A DNA stretch of 64,000 bases from Variovorax sp. ZS18.2.2 (GTDB taxonomy: Bacteria > Pseudomonadota > Gammaproteobacteria > Burkholderiales > Burkholderiaceae_C): contig NZ_JANLNM010000006.1 of assembly GCF_024701975.1 (NCBI RefSeq), forward strand, positions 372,001-436,000, in the 5' to 3' direction. A program made the position numbers and the translations under genes. Each line of letters begins with the position of its first letter. Position 1 is the stretch's first letter. Below the pieces are notes generated by a model. That model worked only from the letters and a program-made list of their open reading frames with translations. It searched no databases and was not told the origin of the DNA. Positions 1-8,097 of this stretch are shown here, piece by piece.

Positions 1-1773
1 GCGCAATGGAACGATGCCGCGGCCGCCCTGCTGCGCGAGCACCGCGAATGGCTCAGGCTCGAATGGCGCGATGCCGGACTGCGACCGCTCGAAGCCATCA
101 ACACGCCCTACCGCATGCGCCTTCTGGACGAGGCGAGCCGCGGCCCCGAGCAGTCCGACGTGATGCTGGCCTGCGCGGCCGCCCGCAAGCTCGGCGCGGG
201 CGCGTACTCGCCGAGCCACTATGTGCCGATTGCCGGTGGCGGCGGCGTCGAGGTGATGGAGTTCTGCGTGCCCATCGACGCCGGCGGCTTCCTCGTCGCG
301 AGCTATTCGCTGCGCGACGCACTCATCGAGCTGGTCGGCCCTACGCTCACGCGCGGACAGGAAGTCGCGTTCACCGAGACCGACGGCACGCGGCTGGTAG
401 CGCTCGGCAGTTCGCGCCGCGTCGGCACGCGCGTCTTCACCTCGCAGCAACTGATCGACCTGCCGGGTGCCGCGCTGATGCTGCGGGTGGACGGCTGGCG
501 CGCCGCCCCCGACCTGTTCCCGAACATGCTCACGGCGCTGGTCACCGCGATTTCGATTGCGCTGGTGTCGGTGCTGGTGCTGCTCGCGCGCGACACGCGG
601 ATGCGCCTGCGCGCCGAGCGCGACCTGGCCGATGCGCTCGCCTTCCGCAAGGCGATGGAAGACTCGGTCATCACGGGCCTGCGCGCACGCGACCTGCAGG
701 GCCGCATCACCTACGTGAATCCAGCCTTTTGCGAGATGGTCGGCTTCACCCCCGAGGAGCTCATGGCCGACAGCGCCGATGCGCCCGAAGCGCCCTACTG
801 GCCCACTGAACTGGCGCACGAGTACCAGCAGCGCCAGGCGCGGCGGCTGGCCGGCGGCATGCCGCCGCGCGAGGGCTTCGAGTCGGTCTTCATGCGCAAG
901 GACGGCACGCGCTTTCCGGTGCTGATCTTCGAGGCGCCGCTCATCAACGCGCACCGCGTGCAGACCGGCTGGATGAGCGCGTTCATCGATGTGAGCGAAC
1001 AGCGCCGCATCGAGGAGCTTTCGCGCGCGAGCCAGGAGCGCCTGCAAGCGAGTGCGCGGCTCGCGACGGTCGGCGAGATGGCATCGCTGCTGAGCCACGA
1101 ACTCACGCAACCGCTGGCCGCGATTGCCAGCTACGCGAGCGGTTCGCTCAACCTGCTCGGACCGAACGCCAAGGGCGACCAGGGCGAAGTCGCGATGGCC
1201 GTCAGGCGCATCGCCGAGCAGGCCGACCGCGCGGGCCAGGTGATCCGCAGCGTGCATGACTTCGTGCGCCGGCGCGACCGCACGCGCGAGGCCGTCGCGC
1301 CGCAGGCACTCATCGACGCGGTGCTGCCGCTGGTGCGGCTGCAGGCGCGCAAGCTCGGCGTGATCATCGAGGTGGTGTTCGAAGACCGGCTGCCCGCGGC
1401 CATGTGCGACCGCACGCTGGTCGAGCAGGTGCTGCTCAACCTCGCGCGCAATGCGATGCAGGCAATGGACAGCCCCGACAACGTCGGCAGCCGCGTGCTG
1501 CGGCTGCGCGTGGCGCGCGCCGTGGCGGTCGGCGGTCCGGGCACAGAGGACGCACGGCGCTGGCTCGAGTTCTCGGTGGCTGATCTCGGCTGCGGCATCG
1601 GCGAAGACGTGGCCGAGCGGCTCTTCACGCCCTTCTTCACCACGCGCGCCGACGGCATGGGCCTCGGGCTGAGCCTGTGCCGCACGGTGGTGGAGCAGCA
1701 TGGCGGCGCGCTCATGCACGAACCCAACCGGCCGCGCGGCACGGTTTTCCGATTCACTCTGCCGAGCACATGA
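1..1773 (+). CDS. PAS-domain sensor histidine kinase (5' end outside window)
   Basis: The reading frame is open from base 1, so the N-terminus lies upstream; 590 residues are visible. An extracytoplasmic sensor segment is followed by one membrane helix (about 523-596), a PAS domain (about 655-1010), a HisKA dimerisation domain with the phospho-accepting His in SHELTQPL (codon 1096-1098), and a HATPase domain with N-box LNLARNAMQAM, G1 box DLGCGIG and G2 box GMGLGLSL. It autophosphorylates and passes phosphate to the response regulator 37 bp downstream. The domain order resembles FixL/DctB-like kinases paired with FixJ-type regulators. The ligand cannot be read from the sequence. Confidence 0.92.
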   Translation, partial: AQWNDAAAALLREHREWLRLEWRDAGLRPLEAINTPYRMRLLDEASRGPEQSDVMLACAAARKLGAGAYSPSHYVPIAGGGGVEVMEFCVPIDAGGFLVASYSLRDALIELVGPTLTRGQEVAFTETDGTRLVALGSSRRVGTRVFTSQQLIDLPGAALMLRVDGWRAAPDLFPNMLTALVTAISIALVSVLVLLARDTRMRLRAERDLADALAFRKAMEDSVITGLRARDLQGRITYVNPAFCEMVGFTPEELMADSADAPEAPYWPTELAHEYQQRQARRLAGGMPPREGFESVFMRKDGTRFPVLIFEAPLINAHRVQTGWMSAFIDVSEQRRIEELSRASQERLQASARLATVGEMASLLSHELTQPLAAIASYASGSLNLLGPNAKGDQGEVAMAVRRIAEQADRAGQVIRSVHDFVRRRDRTREAVAPQALIDAVLPLVRLQARKLGVIIEVVFEDRLPAAMCDRTLVEQVLLNLARNAMQAMDSPDNVGSRVLRLRVARAVAVGGPGTEDARRWLEFSVADLGCGIGEDVAERLFTPFFTTRADGMGLGLSLCRTVVEQHGGALMHEPNRPRGTVFRFTLPST

Positions 1774-1810
1774 CGCGCTCGCGGCCCTCGCCTGTTCTGG
1801 AATTGTTGAT

Positions 1811-2437
1811 ATGCAACCGCTGATCGATGGACTCATCTATATCGTCGACGACGACGCCAGCGTGCGCGAGGCATTGGCCTGGCTGCTGCGCTCGCGCCGC
1901 CTGGCCAGCGAGCATTTCGGCAGTGCCGAGGCCTTCGAGCAGTTGCTTGCACAGGGTCCGCTGCCCGATCAGCCGCGCTGCCTGCTGCTCGATGTGCGGA
2001 TGCCCGGCACCAGCGGGCTTGTGCTGTTCGACCGGCTCGCGGAGCGCGGCCTGCTGGACGCGATGCCGGTGATCTTTCTCACCGGCCATGCGGACGTGCC
2101 GACGGCCGTCGACGCCGTCAAGCGCGGTGCCTTCGATTTCTGCGAGAAGCCGTTCTCGGACAACGCGCTGGTCGACCGCATCGAGCAGGCGCTCGGTGCG
2201 TCGTTGCGGGCGCTCGAGGTACAGAGCGTGCGCCGTAGTCTCACCGAGCGCATCGCCGAACTGACGGACCGCGAGCGCGATGTGATGCGGCTCGTGGTCG
2301 AGGGGCTGCCGAACAAGCTGATCGCCGATCAACTGGCGATCAGCGTGCGCACGGTGGAGGTCCACCGGGCGCGCGTGTTCGAGAAGATGGAAGTGAAGTC
2401 GGCCGTCGAATTGGCGAACCGACTTCGGGATCTCTAG
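1811..2437 (+). CDS. FixJ/LuxR-type response regulator
   Basis: This 208-residue protein has a receiver domain (about residues 8-125) with acidic pocket VDDD at 12-15, phospho-acceptor Asp61 in LLLDVRMPG, the FLTGHAD switch region and the EKPF lysine. A LuxR/GerE helix-turn-helix follows (about 142-205) containing LTDRERDVM and RTVEVHRARVFEKM. It is the cognate partner of the sensor kinase just upstream and probably shares its transcript. The ATG at 1811 is chosen because it opens directly into the receiver fold; the frame extends upstream into the kinase gene without a domain. Targets are unknown. It ends 4 bp from the convergent lipoprotein gene. Confidence 0.93.
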   Translation: MQPLIDGLIYIVDDDASVREALAWLLRSRRLASEHFGSAEAFEQLLAQGPLPDQPRCLLLDVRMPGTSGLVLFDRLAERGLLDAMPVIFLTGHADVPTAVDAVKRGAFDFCEKPFSDNALVDRIEQALGASLRALEVQSVRRSLTERIAELTDRERDVMRLVVEGLPNKLIADQLAISVRTVEVHRARVFEKMEVKSAVELANRLRDL

Positions 2438-2441
2438 GAGA

Positions 2442-3008
2442 TCAGGCCTTTTCCGCGACGAAGATTTCGACGCGGCGGTTTTGAGCGCGGCCAGCCGGCG
2501 TGCCGTTGTCGGCCAGCGGTTCGCGCGAGCCGCGGCCGTCGGTCGTGATCGCGGTGGTCGAGACGCCGCGGCCCACCAGGTGGTTGCGCACGCTGTCGGC
2601 GCGGCTCACCGAGAGGCGCTCGTTGCCTTCTTCGCTGCCGGTGTTGTCGGTGTGGCCGACCACGCGCACGCTGGCGGCGGTGGCGGTCTTCAGGCCTTCG
2701 GCGACCTTGTCGAGCACCTGCGCGAGGTTGCGCTTGACGTTGGCGCGACCGGTGTCGAACGAGAGCTCATTCGGAATGACCACGTGCAGCTGGTTGTCGG
2801 CGGTCTGCTCGATCACCACGCCCGTGCCCTTGGTCGAGGCTTCCAGGTCGGCCTTCAGTGCGGCCAGGCGCGCGGTCCAGCTGTTGGCGGGCGGTGCCGG
2901 CTGCGCGGCCGGTGCGGGTGCCGGCGGCGGTGCGGACTGCGAAGCGCAACCTGCAATGAACATCAACGCAGCCGCTGCTGCTGCACCGGTGACAAGAAGC
3001 TTCCTCAT
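2442..3008 (-). CDS. OmpA-family peptidoglycan-binding lipoprotein
   Basis: 188 residues. A lipoprotein signal peptide ends at the lipobox Cys21 (IAGC), followed by a Pro/Ala-rich linker and a C-terminal OmpA-like domain (about 75-185) with VVGHTDNTGS, GRGSREPLADN and NRRVEIFV, the region that binds diaminopimelate of peptidoglycan. It should sit in the outer membrane and tether it to the wall. It is related to the OmpA lipoprotein encoded next upstream on the same strand (3257-3916), with the same FDTGRANVKRN/FDVGRANIKPN core, so the two look like an old tandem duplication. Confidence 0.9.
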   Translation of the reverse strand: MRKLLVTGAAAAAALMFIAGCASQSAPPPAPAPAAQPAPPANSWTARLAALKADLEASTKGTGVVIEQTADNQLHVVIPNELSFDTGRANVKRNLAQVLDKVAEGLKTATAASVRVVGHTDNTGSEEGNERLSVSRADSVRNHLVGRGVSTTAITTDGRGSREPLADNGTPAGRAQNRRVEIFVAEKA

Positions 3009-3047
3009 GAGTTTTCCCTCTTATGGATCAATAAAAAACAGTGACGG

Positions 3048-3073
3048 GAACCGGCCGTTCGACGCGGCCGGTT
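3048..3073 (-). terminator. GC-rich hairpin between the two OmpA lipoprotein genes
   Basis: The arms AACCGGCCG and CGGCCGGTT pair perfectly (about 3049-3057 with 3065-3073) around a 7-base loop. On the minus strand a T-run follows only after about 9 bases, so it is at best a weak terminator for the upstream lipoprotein gene; it could equally be an mRNA 5' structure for the gene ending at 2442. Confidence 0.35.
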
Positions 3074-3157
3074 TCCCCGGTGGATGTGCCTTCTCAGCTT
3101 TCCACCACGCCCTCGCGTGACCCGCGACGCATCAAACTGCCGCGATCCAGTCGGGAG

Positions 3158-3246
3158 ACACCGCGGAACCGGCTTTGCCGGGCCGCTGGTGTCGCCCCCT
3201 GAAAGGGGGTTGGCAAAGCGACACGAAGTGCGCGAAGACTGGGGGT
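3158..3246. repeat. Dispersed GC-rich palindromic repeat, copy A
   Basis: An 89-bp unit with GAACCGGCTTTGCCGGG at its left, a central CCCCCT/AGGGGG hairpin, and GCGACACGAAGTGCGCGAAG followed by CTGGGGG at its right. It aligns without gaps to copy B at 5458-5546 (also 89 bp, most positions identical), and its right half also matches a copy inside otnK. It lies 10 bp beyond the stop of the 3257-3916 lipoprotein gene. It resembles REP-like intergenic repeats of Comamonadaceae; mobility is inferred only from the multiple copies. Confidence 0.75.
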
Positions 3247-3256
3247 AAGTTTCATC

Positions 3257-3916
3257 CTAGCCCTGCGGGCCGCGCTCACCCACGTAGATTTCGACGCGGC
3301 GGTTCTGTGCGCGGCCTGCGTCGGAGTTGTTGTCGGCCACCGGCTCGTGCGAGCCGCGGCCTTCGATGCGGAAGGCCGCCGCGTTCACGCCGCGTGCGAC
3401 CAGGTAGTCGCGCGTGCTGGTGGCACGTTCGACCGACAGCGGGTTGTTGATGGCGTCGGAGCCGGTGCTGTCGGTGTGGCCGATGATGCGCACTTCGGCG
3501 TTCGGGTTGTTGCGCAGGCCGCTCGCGAACTGGTCGAGCACCGGTGCGAAGTTCGGCTTGATGTTGGCGCGGCCCACGTCGAACGACACGTCGCTCGGAA
3601 TGGCCAGCTTCAGCTCGTTGTTCTGGGTCTGGGTCACGGCCACGCCGGTGCCCTGGGTGGCGGCTTCCATCTGGCGCTTCTGGTTTTCCATGCGCTGCGA
3701 CCACAGGTAGCCGCCGAGCGCGCCGGCTGCCGCGCCGACCACCGCGCCCGTGCCGATGGCACCGCGGTTGCCGCCGGTGGCCGAGCCGATGACGGCGCCG
3801 CCCAGTGCGCCGATGCCGGCGCCGATGCCGGTGTTGCGTTGGGTGTCGGTCATGCCGCCGGCGCAGCCGGACAGGACGATGGCGGTGGCACAGGTGGCGA
3901 GTACGAACTTTTTCAT
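3257..3916 (-). CDS. OmpA-family lipoprotein with glycine-zipper segment
   Basis: 219 residues from the ATG at 3916, chosen because it starts a clean lipoprotein signal (lipobox LSGC, Cys18); the frame runs upstream but adds only unrelated sequence. Residues about 30-70 form a Gly/Ala-rich glycine-zipper (GIGAGIGALGGAVIGSATGG), often membrane-inserting, then a short basic linker, then an OmpA C-terminal domain (IIGHTDSTGSD, GRGSHEPVADN, NRRVEIYV). It resembles YiaD-type outer-membrane lipoproteins and likely contacts peptidoglycan. The paralogue at 2442-3008 lacks the glycine-zipper. Confidence 0.9.
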   Translation of the reverse strand: MKKFVLATCATAIVLSGCAGGMTDTQRNTGIGAGIGALGGAVIGSATGGNRGAIGTGAVVGAAAGALGGYLWSQRMENQKRQMEAATQGTGVAVTQTQNNELKLAIPSDVSFDVGRANIKPNFAPVLDQFASGLRNNPNAEVRIIGHTDSTGSDAINNPLSVERATSTRDYLVARGVNAAAFRIEGRGSHEPVADNNSDAGRAQNRRVEIYVGERGPQG

Positions 3917-4115
3917 GGCGATCCCTTTCGATGTTGAGTCAAGCGGGGCACAGCTTAGCGCTGGGGAGGGTACGCGATGGTACGGGCGGAAGGCCCTATG
4001 GAAAATAAGAAAACCTTCGCCGTTCCGCGTGAATGCTGCGATGATTGCTACTAAAGTAATAGCGAACAGGCACTTCTCCGACACAGGCGCGCGGCCGTGG
4101 GCTACATGGAGCAAT

Positions 4116-4277
4116 TCACGGTTTCGGCGGCGGGCGCCCATCGTCGGGCGCGCGGTCGGCTTCGGGCTCGGTGTCGTCGTGCAATTCACCCTTGCTGCGG
4201 CCGGAAAACATGGTCCACCAGATGATCAAGATGAACACGAGTCCCGCGGCGAGGGCTTCAAGCAGAATCAAACCCAT
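4116..4277 (-). CDS. Small single-pass membrane protein (53 aa), unknown function
   Basis: The ATG at 4277 starts a 53-residue protein: a hydrophobic helix (about residues 2-25, GLILLEALAAGLVFILIIWW), a short basic patch (GRSKGE) and an acidic, proline-ending tail (DDTEPEAD, RPPPKP). The topology suggests an inner-membrane N-terminus with a cytoplasmic tail. Its start codon overlaps the start codon of the divergent mltA gene by two bases, so each promoter and ribosome site lies inside the other gene. I recall similar small proteins beside mltA in related bacteria, but no function is known to me. Confidence 0.65.
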   Translation of the reverse strand: MGLILLEALAAGLVFILIIWWTMFSGRSKGELHDDTEPEADRAPDDGRPPPKP

Positions 4278-5424
4278 GAGAAATGGACTCCAGTGGCTGG
4301 TCGGGCTTGTGATCGTAGCAACGCTCGCCGGCTGTTCCGTCGGTCCCCGCGTGCCCGACGCCCCCACCCGACCTTCCGCCACCCCGCCGCGCGAGCTCGG
4401 ACCGCTCACCGGATCGCTCGCGCACCCCAAGAGCCGCTGGGTGCCCGTCGGCTGGGCGGAGCTCCCGGGCTTCAGCGAAGACCCGTTGCACGAAGCCTGG
4501 ATCGCGCTGCTGGCCAACTGCGTGCGCCCCAACGCCGCCTTCGCGCCGCTGTGCCGCGACGTGCGCCAGCTGGCCATCGCCACCCCCGAAGAGCAGCGCC
4601 AGTGGATGACCGACCGGCTGCAGCCCTACCGCGTCGAATCGCTCGCGGGCCAGAGCGAAGGCAAGCTCACCAGCTACTACGAGCCGGTGTACGAAGCCTC
4701 CCGCGTGCCGAGTGCCGCCTTCAATGTGCCGATCTACCAGACGCCCGACGGGCTGGTGCCCAAGCGCCCCTGGTACACGCGCCAGGAAATCGAGACCCTG
4801 CCCGAAGCCCAGGCGGCGCTCCGCGGCCGCGAGATCGCGTGGATGGCCGACCCCATCGATGCGCTGATGCTGCACATCCAGGGCTCCGGGCGCCTGCGCA
4901 TCACCGAGGCCAACGGCTACCAGCACACCGTGCGCGTGGCCTTCGCGGCCACCAACGAGCAGCCCTATCGCAGCGTGCAGCAGTGGCTCATGAGCCAGGG
5001 CGTGAGCAAGGTCGGCAAGTGGCCCGACGACACCAAGGCCTGGGCCGTGCAGAACCCGCAGCGCGTGTCGCAGCTCCTGTGGAGCAATCCGCGCTACGTG
5101 TTCTTCCGCGAGGAAATCATGAGCGAGGTCGACGCCGCCTTCGGCCCGCGCGGCGCGCAGGGTGTGCCGCTCACGGCAGGCCGCTCGATCGCGGTCGACC
5201 GCGAGAGCATTCCGTACGGCACGCCGGTGTGGCTCGCATCGAGCGGGCCGGCGGCGCAGCTGCAGAAGCTGGTGGTGGCGCAGGACACCGGCAGCGCGAT
5301 CCTCGGCGCGGTGCGCGCCGATTACTTCGCAGGTACCGGCCCCGATGCAGGCCGGCTCGCTGCGAGCGTGAACCAGCCACTGCGCCTCTGGGCCCTGTGG
5401 CCAAGGCAACTCCCCGCTCCCTGA
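4276..5424 (+). CDS. mltA: Membrane-bound lytic murein transglycosylase A
   Basis: 382 residues. The ATG at 4276 gives a lipoprotein signal (lipobox LAGC, Cys20). The MltA domain follows (SYYEPVYEASR, GREIAWMADPIDALMLHIQGSG), and the C-terminal 3D domain holds AVDRESIPYGTPVWL and VVAQDTGSAI with the expected catalytic Asp. It cleaves the MurNAc-GlcNAc bond of peptidoglycan to give 1,6-anhydro products from the periplasmic face of the outer membrane. It is divergent from the 53-residue membrane protein, with overlapping start codons; downstream lies repeat copy B. Confidence 0.93.
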   Translation: MRNGLQWLVGLVIVATLAGCSVGPRVPDAPTRPSATPPRELGPLTGSLAHPKSRWVPVGWAELPGFSEDPLHEAWIALLANCVRPNAAFAPLCRDVRQLAIATPEEQRQWMTDRLQPYRVESLAGQSEGKLTSYYEPVYEASRVPSAAFNVPIYQTPDGLVPKRPWYTRQEIETLPEAQAALRGREIAWMADPIDALMLHIQGSGRLRITEANGYQHTVRVAFAATNEQPYRSVQQWLMSQGVSKVGKWPDDTKAWAVQNPQRVSQLLWSNPRYVFFREEIMSEVDAAFGPRGAQGVPLTAGRSIAVDRESIPYGTPVWLASSGPAAQLQKLVVAQDTGSAILGAVRADYFAGTGPDAGRLAASVNQPLRLWALWPRQLPAP

Positions 5425-5457
5425 CCAAAGAGGGGATCGGATTGGTCCCTTCCAGAA

Positions 5458-5546
5458 ACACCGAGGAACCGGCTTTGCCGGGCCTCTGGTGTTGCCCCCG
5501 GTAGGGGGGGAGGAGAAGCGACACGAAGTGCGCGAAGCCTGGGGGC
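5458..5546. repeat. Dispersed GC-rich palindromic repeat, copy B
   Basis: An 89-bp copy of the unit at 3158-3246, exactly 2300 bp away and of identical length. It shares ACACCG, GGAACCGGCTTTGCCGGGCC, CTGGTGT, a CCCCC...GGGGG centre and GCGACACGAAGTGCGCGAAG. It lies 33 bp past the mltA stop. The central inverted arms could fold in RNA, but no T-run follows, so I do not call it a terminator. Confidence 0.75.
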
Positions 5547-5617
5547 GAGCCACGCCTTTCAGAACAACCTGACGGGAACCTGATCAATTCACGGGAGTGT
5601 CATACGAAGTGCCTAGC

Positions 5618-5646
5618 TTCGTGGGTTGTTTTCTCCAACCCACGAA
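5618..5646 (+). promoter_or_regulatory. Strong hairpin in the 5' leader of the first phoX-like gene
   Basis: The arms TTCGTGGGTTG (5618-5628) and CAACCCACGAA (5636-5646) are 11-bp perfect complements around a 7-base loop. The right arm ends in the purine-rich ribosome-binding stretch GAAAGAAA, about 10 bases before the ATG at 5658. There is no T-tract on either side, so a terminator is unlikely; a stem that can mask the ribosome site is a better guess. Confidence 0.55.
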
Positions 5647-5657
5647 AGAAATTGCGC

Positions 5658-7877
5658 ATGACCGCAAACAACCGCTCCGACGAATCCGGGATCGATCTCG
5701 ACGATATCGGTACCAACCCCACCGCCAACCCCTCGTTCACCGACCTGATCGCATCGCGCCTGAGCCGCCGCCATCTGTTCGGCCTGGGTGTCGGCACGGC
5801 CGGCACGGCGCTGCTGCAGGCTTGCGGCGGCGGCAGTGACGGTGGCGTTTCCTTCCCGATCCTGCCGCCGGCACCGGCGCCCGCACCCCCCGCTCCGCCG
5901 CCGGCACCGGCCGCGCCGCTCAAGCTCAACTTCAATGCCGTGGCCAAGAGCCTGGACGACGTGGTGAGCGTTCCTGCCGGCTACACCGCCAGCGTGCTCT
6001 ATCGCCTGGGCGACCCGATTGCCGCCGGCGTGCCCGCCTATGCCAACGACGGCACCGACGCACCGGCCACGTACGACCGCCGCGCCGGCGACCACCACGA
6101 CGGCATGACCTTCTTCGGCATCAATGCGTCCAACAAGTGGGACCCGGCCGGCGCATCGCGCGGCCTGCTCGTGATGAACCACGAAGCCATCACGCCGCTG
6201 TTCCTGCACCCCACCGGCCAGACGGTGGTGGGCGGCGTTCGCACCGTCGCCGACGAAGTGCAGCGCGAGTTCTACCTGCACGGCGTGAGCGTGATCGAGG
6301 TCAACAAGACCGGCAACGCCTGGAGCTACAAGCAGGACTCGAGCCTCAACCGCCGCGTCCACACGCTGACCGAGATGAGCTTCTCGGGCCCGGCTGCCAA
6401 GACCGACTACCTCAAGACCAAGTACTCCACCGACGGCAGCAAGACCCGCGGCACGCTCAACAACTGCGCCAACGGCACCACGCCCTGGGGCACGTACCTG
6501 ACCTGCGAAGAGAACTGGGCTGGTTACTTCCGTCGCATCAAGGCCAACGACGACGCCAAGCGCACTGCCAAGGAACTCGCCAGCTTCAGCCGTTACGGCG
6601 TCGCCGGCAGTGACGGCCTGGGCCGCGAACGCTGGGCCACCGTCACGCCCGACACCATCGACAACCTCTACGGCCGCTGGAACACCGAAGTCATCGGCGC
6701 CACCGCCACCGACGACTTCCGCAACGGGCACAACACCTACGGCTGGGTGGTCGAGATCGATCCGTTCACCCCCGCCAGCACGCCGAAGAAGCGCACCGCG
6801 CTCGGCCGCTTCGGCCATGAGGGCGCCTGCCTCGGCCCGGTCGTGGTCGGCAAGCCGCTGGTCTGGTACATGGGCGACGACTCGCAGAACGAGTACCTCT
6901 ACAAGTTCGTCTCGACCAAGGCCTGGGATGCGGCCGACATCGGCGGCGGCATCGCGGCTGGCGACAAGTACATGGACGACGGCAAGCTCTATGTCGCCAA
7001 GTTCAACGCCGACGGCACGGGCAACTGGCTTGAGCTGAAGCTGGGCGTGAACAACATCACCTCGGGCTACGCCAAATACGCATTCGCCGACGCGGCGGAC
7101 GTTGTGATCAACGCGCGCCACGCCGCCGACGCGGCCGGTGCCACGAAGATGGACCGCCCGGAGTGGACGGCCGTGAATCCGAAGAATGGCGAGGTGTACC
7201 TCACCCTCACCAACAACACGGCGCGCCCGGTCGGTGGCACCGACGCGGCCAATCCGCGTTCGTACAACGACCCGAAGAACGGGGCCGCGCAGAAGGGCAA
7301 CCCGAACGGCCACATCGTTCGCTTCGCCGACGCCGGCGGCAACCCGACGGCCGTGACCTTCACCTGGGACTGCTACCTCTTCGGCGCGCGCTCCACCGCG
7401 TCGGCCGACGTGAACCTGTCGGCCCTGGGCGCCGACAACGACTTCTCCAGCCCCGATGGCATGTGGTTCAGCGAGGCCGCCCCCGGCCTGCTGTGGCTGG
7501 AGACCGACGACGGCAAGTACACCGACGTGACCAACTGCATGCTGCTCGCGGCACTGCCGGGCAAGGTCGGCGACGGCGCGGCCAAGACCATCACCAACGT
7601 GGACGGCGGCACCACCGGCACGCAGGCGACTTTCGTCGGCAAGGCACCCGGCACCGAGAGTCTGCGCCGCTTCCTGGTCGGCCCGAAGGACTGCGAGATC
7701 ACCGGCATCGCCGAATCGGGCGACGGCCGCGCCTTGTTCGTGAACATCCAGCATCCGGGTGAAGGTACGAGCGACATCACGGCGCCCATCAGCCACTGGC
7801 CGGACGGCGGCACTTCCCGCCCGCGCTCGGCGACGGTGGTGATCACGAAGAACGACGGCGGCCGGATCGGTCTCTGA
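5658..7877 (+). CDS. PhoX-family (DUF839) phosphatase, Tat-exported
   Basis: 739 residues from the ATG at 5658; a TTG two codons earlier is possible but less likely. A twin-arginine signal SRRHLFGLGVG (Arg37-Arg38) ends near a lipobox-like LLQAC (Cys56), then comes a Pro/Ala linker and a long DUF839/PhoX region (GMTFFGIN, GLLVMNHE, TPWGTYLTCEENW, FGHEGACLGP, NIQHPGE). PhoX enzymes are periplasmic calcium/iron-dependent alkaline phosphomonoesterases. A second, diverged member follows directly. No clear PHO box was found upstream, so phosphate control is not shown. Confidence 0.85.
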   Translation: MTANNRSDESGIDLDDIGTNPTANPSFTDLIASRLSRRHLFGLGVGTAGTALLQACGGGSDGGVSFPILPPAPAPAPPAPPPAPAAPLKLNFNAVAKSLDDVVSVPAGYTASVLYRLGDPIAAGVPAYANDGTDAPATYDRRAGDHHDGMTFFGINASNKWDPAGASRGLLVMNHEAITPLFLHPTGQTVVGGVRTVADEVQREFYLHGVSVIEVNKTGNAWSYKQDSSLNRRVHTLTEMSFSGPAAKTDYLKTKYSTDGSKTRGTLNNCANGTTPWGTYLTCEENWAGYFRRIKANDDAKRTAKELASFSRYGVAGSDGLGRERWATVTPDTIDNLYGRWNTEVIGATATDDFRNGHNTYGWVVEIDPFTPASTPKKRTALGRFGHEGACLGPVVVGKPLVWYMGDDSQNEYLYKFVSTKAWDAADIGGGIAAGDKYMDDGKLYVAKFNADGTGNWLELKLGVNNITSGYAKYAFADAADVVINARHAADAAGATKMDRPEWTAVNPKNGEVYLTLTNNTARPVGGTDAANPRSYNDPKNGAAQKGNPNGHIVRFADAGGNPTAVTFTWDCYLFGARSTASADVNLSALGADNDFSSPDGMWFSEAAPGLLWLETDDGKYTDVTNCMLLAALPGKVGDGAAKTITNVDGGTTGTQATFVGKAPGTESLRRFLVGPKDCEITGIAESGDGRALFVNIQHPGEGTSDITAPISHWPDGGTSRPRSATVVITKNDGGRIGL

Positions 7878-7888
7878 GACCCCGCACC

Positions 7889-7911
7889 GTGGACCGGCCT
7901 CGCCGGTCCAC
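7889..7911 (+). terminator. Hairpin after the first phoX-like gene
   Basis: The arms GTGGACCGG and CCGGTCCAC (7889-7897 with 7903-7911) are perfect around the loop CCTCG, 11 bp after the stop codon. The missing T-run makes it an imperfect intrinsic terminator; it may partly separate expression of the two phosphatase genes or protect the 3' end. Confidence 0.45.
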
Positions 7912-8097
7912 AGGTGTGACTCCCGAGAGTGGACGACACGCGGCTGTCGTCGCGTTCGCGTGCGCGGCGTCATCGCCTTGTCATGTGCGATGCATGCCGT
8001 CGTCACAGTGGATAACTAAGGTTCACGCCTGACCGGCAGCGAGAGAGGCTGCACGGTCATCCACCCGCAACACCCACGATAACTCGGGAGAATTCAC

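Noticed and set aside
5547..5657. PHO box upstream of the first PhoX-like gene
   Set aside because: Only a single GTGTCAT half-like element is visible near 5597; the direct-repeat structure is missing.
5613..8006. Long open frame antisense to the first PhoX-like gene
   Set aside because: Mirror frame; no recognisable protein features or ribosome site.
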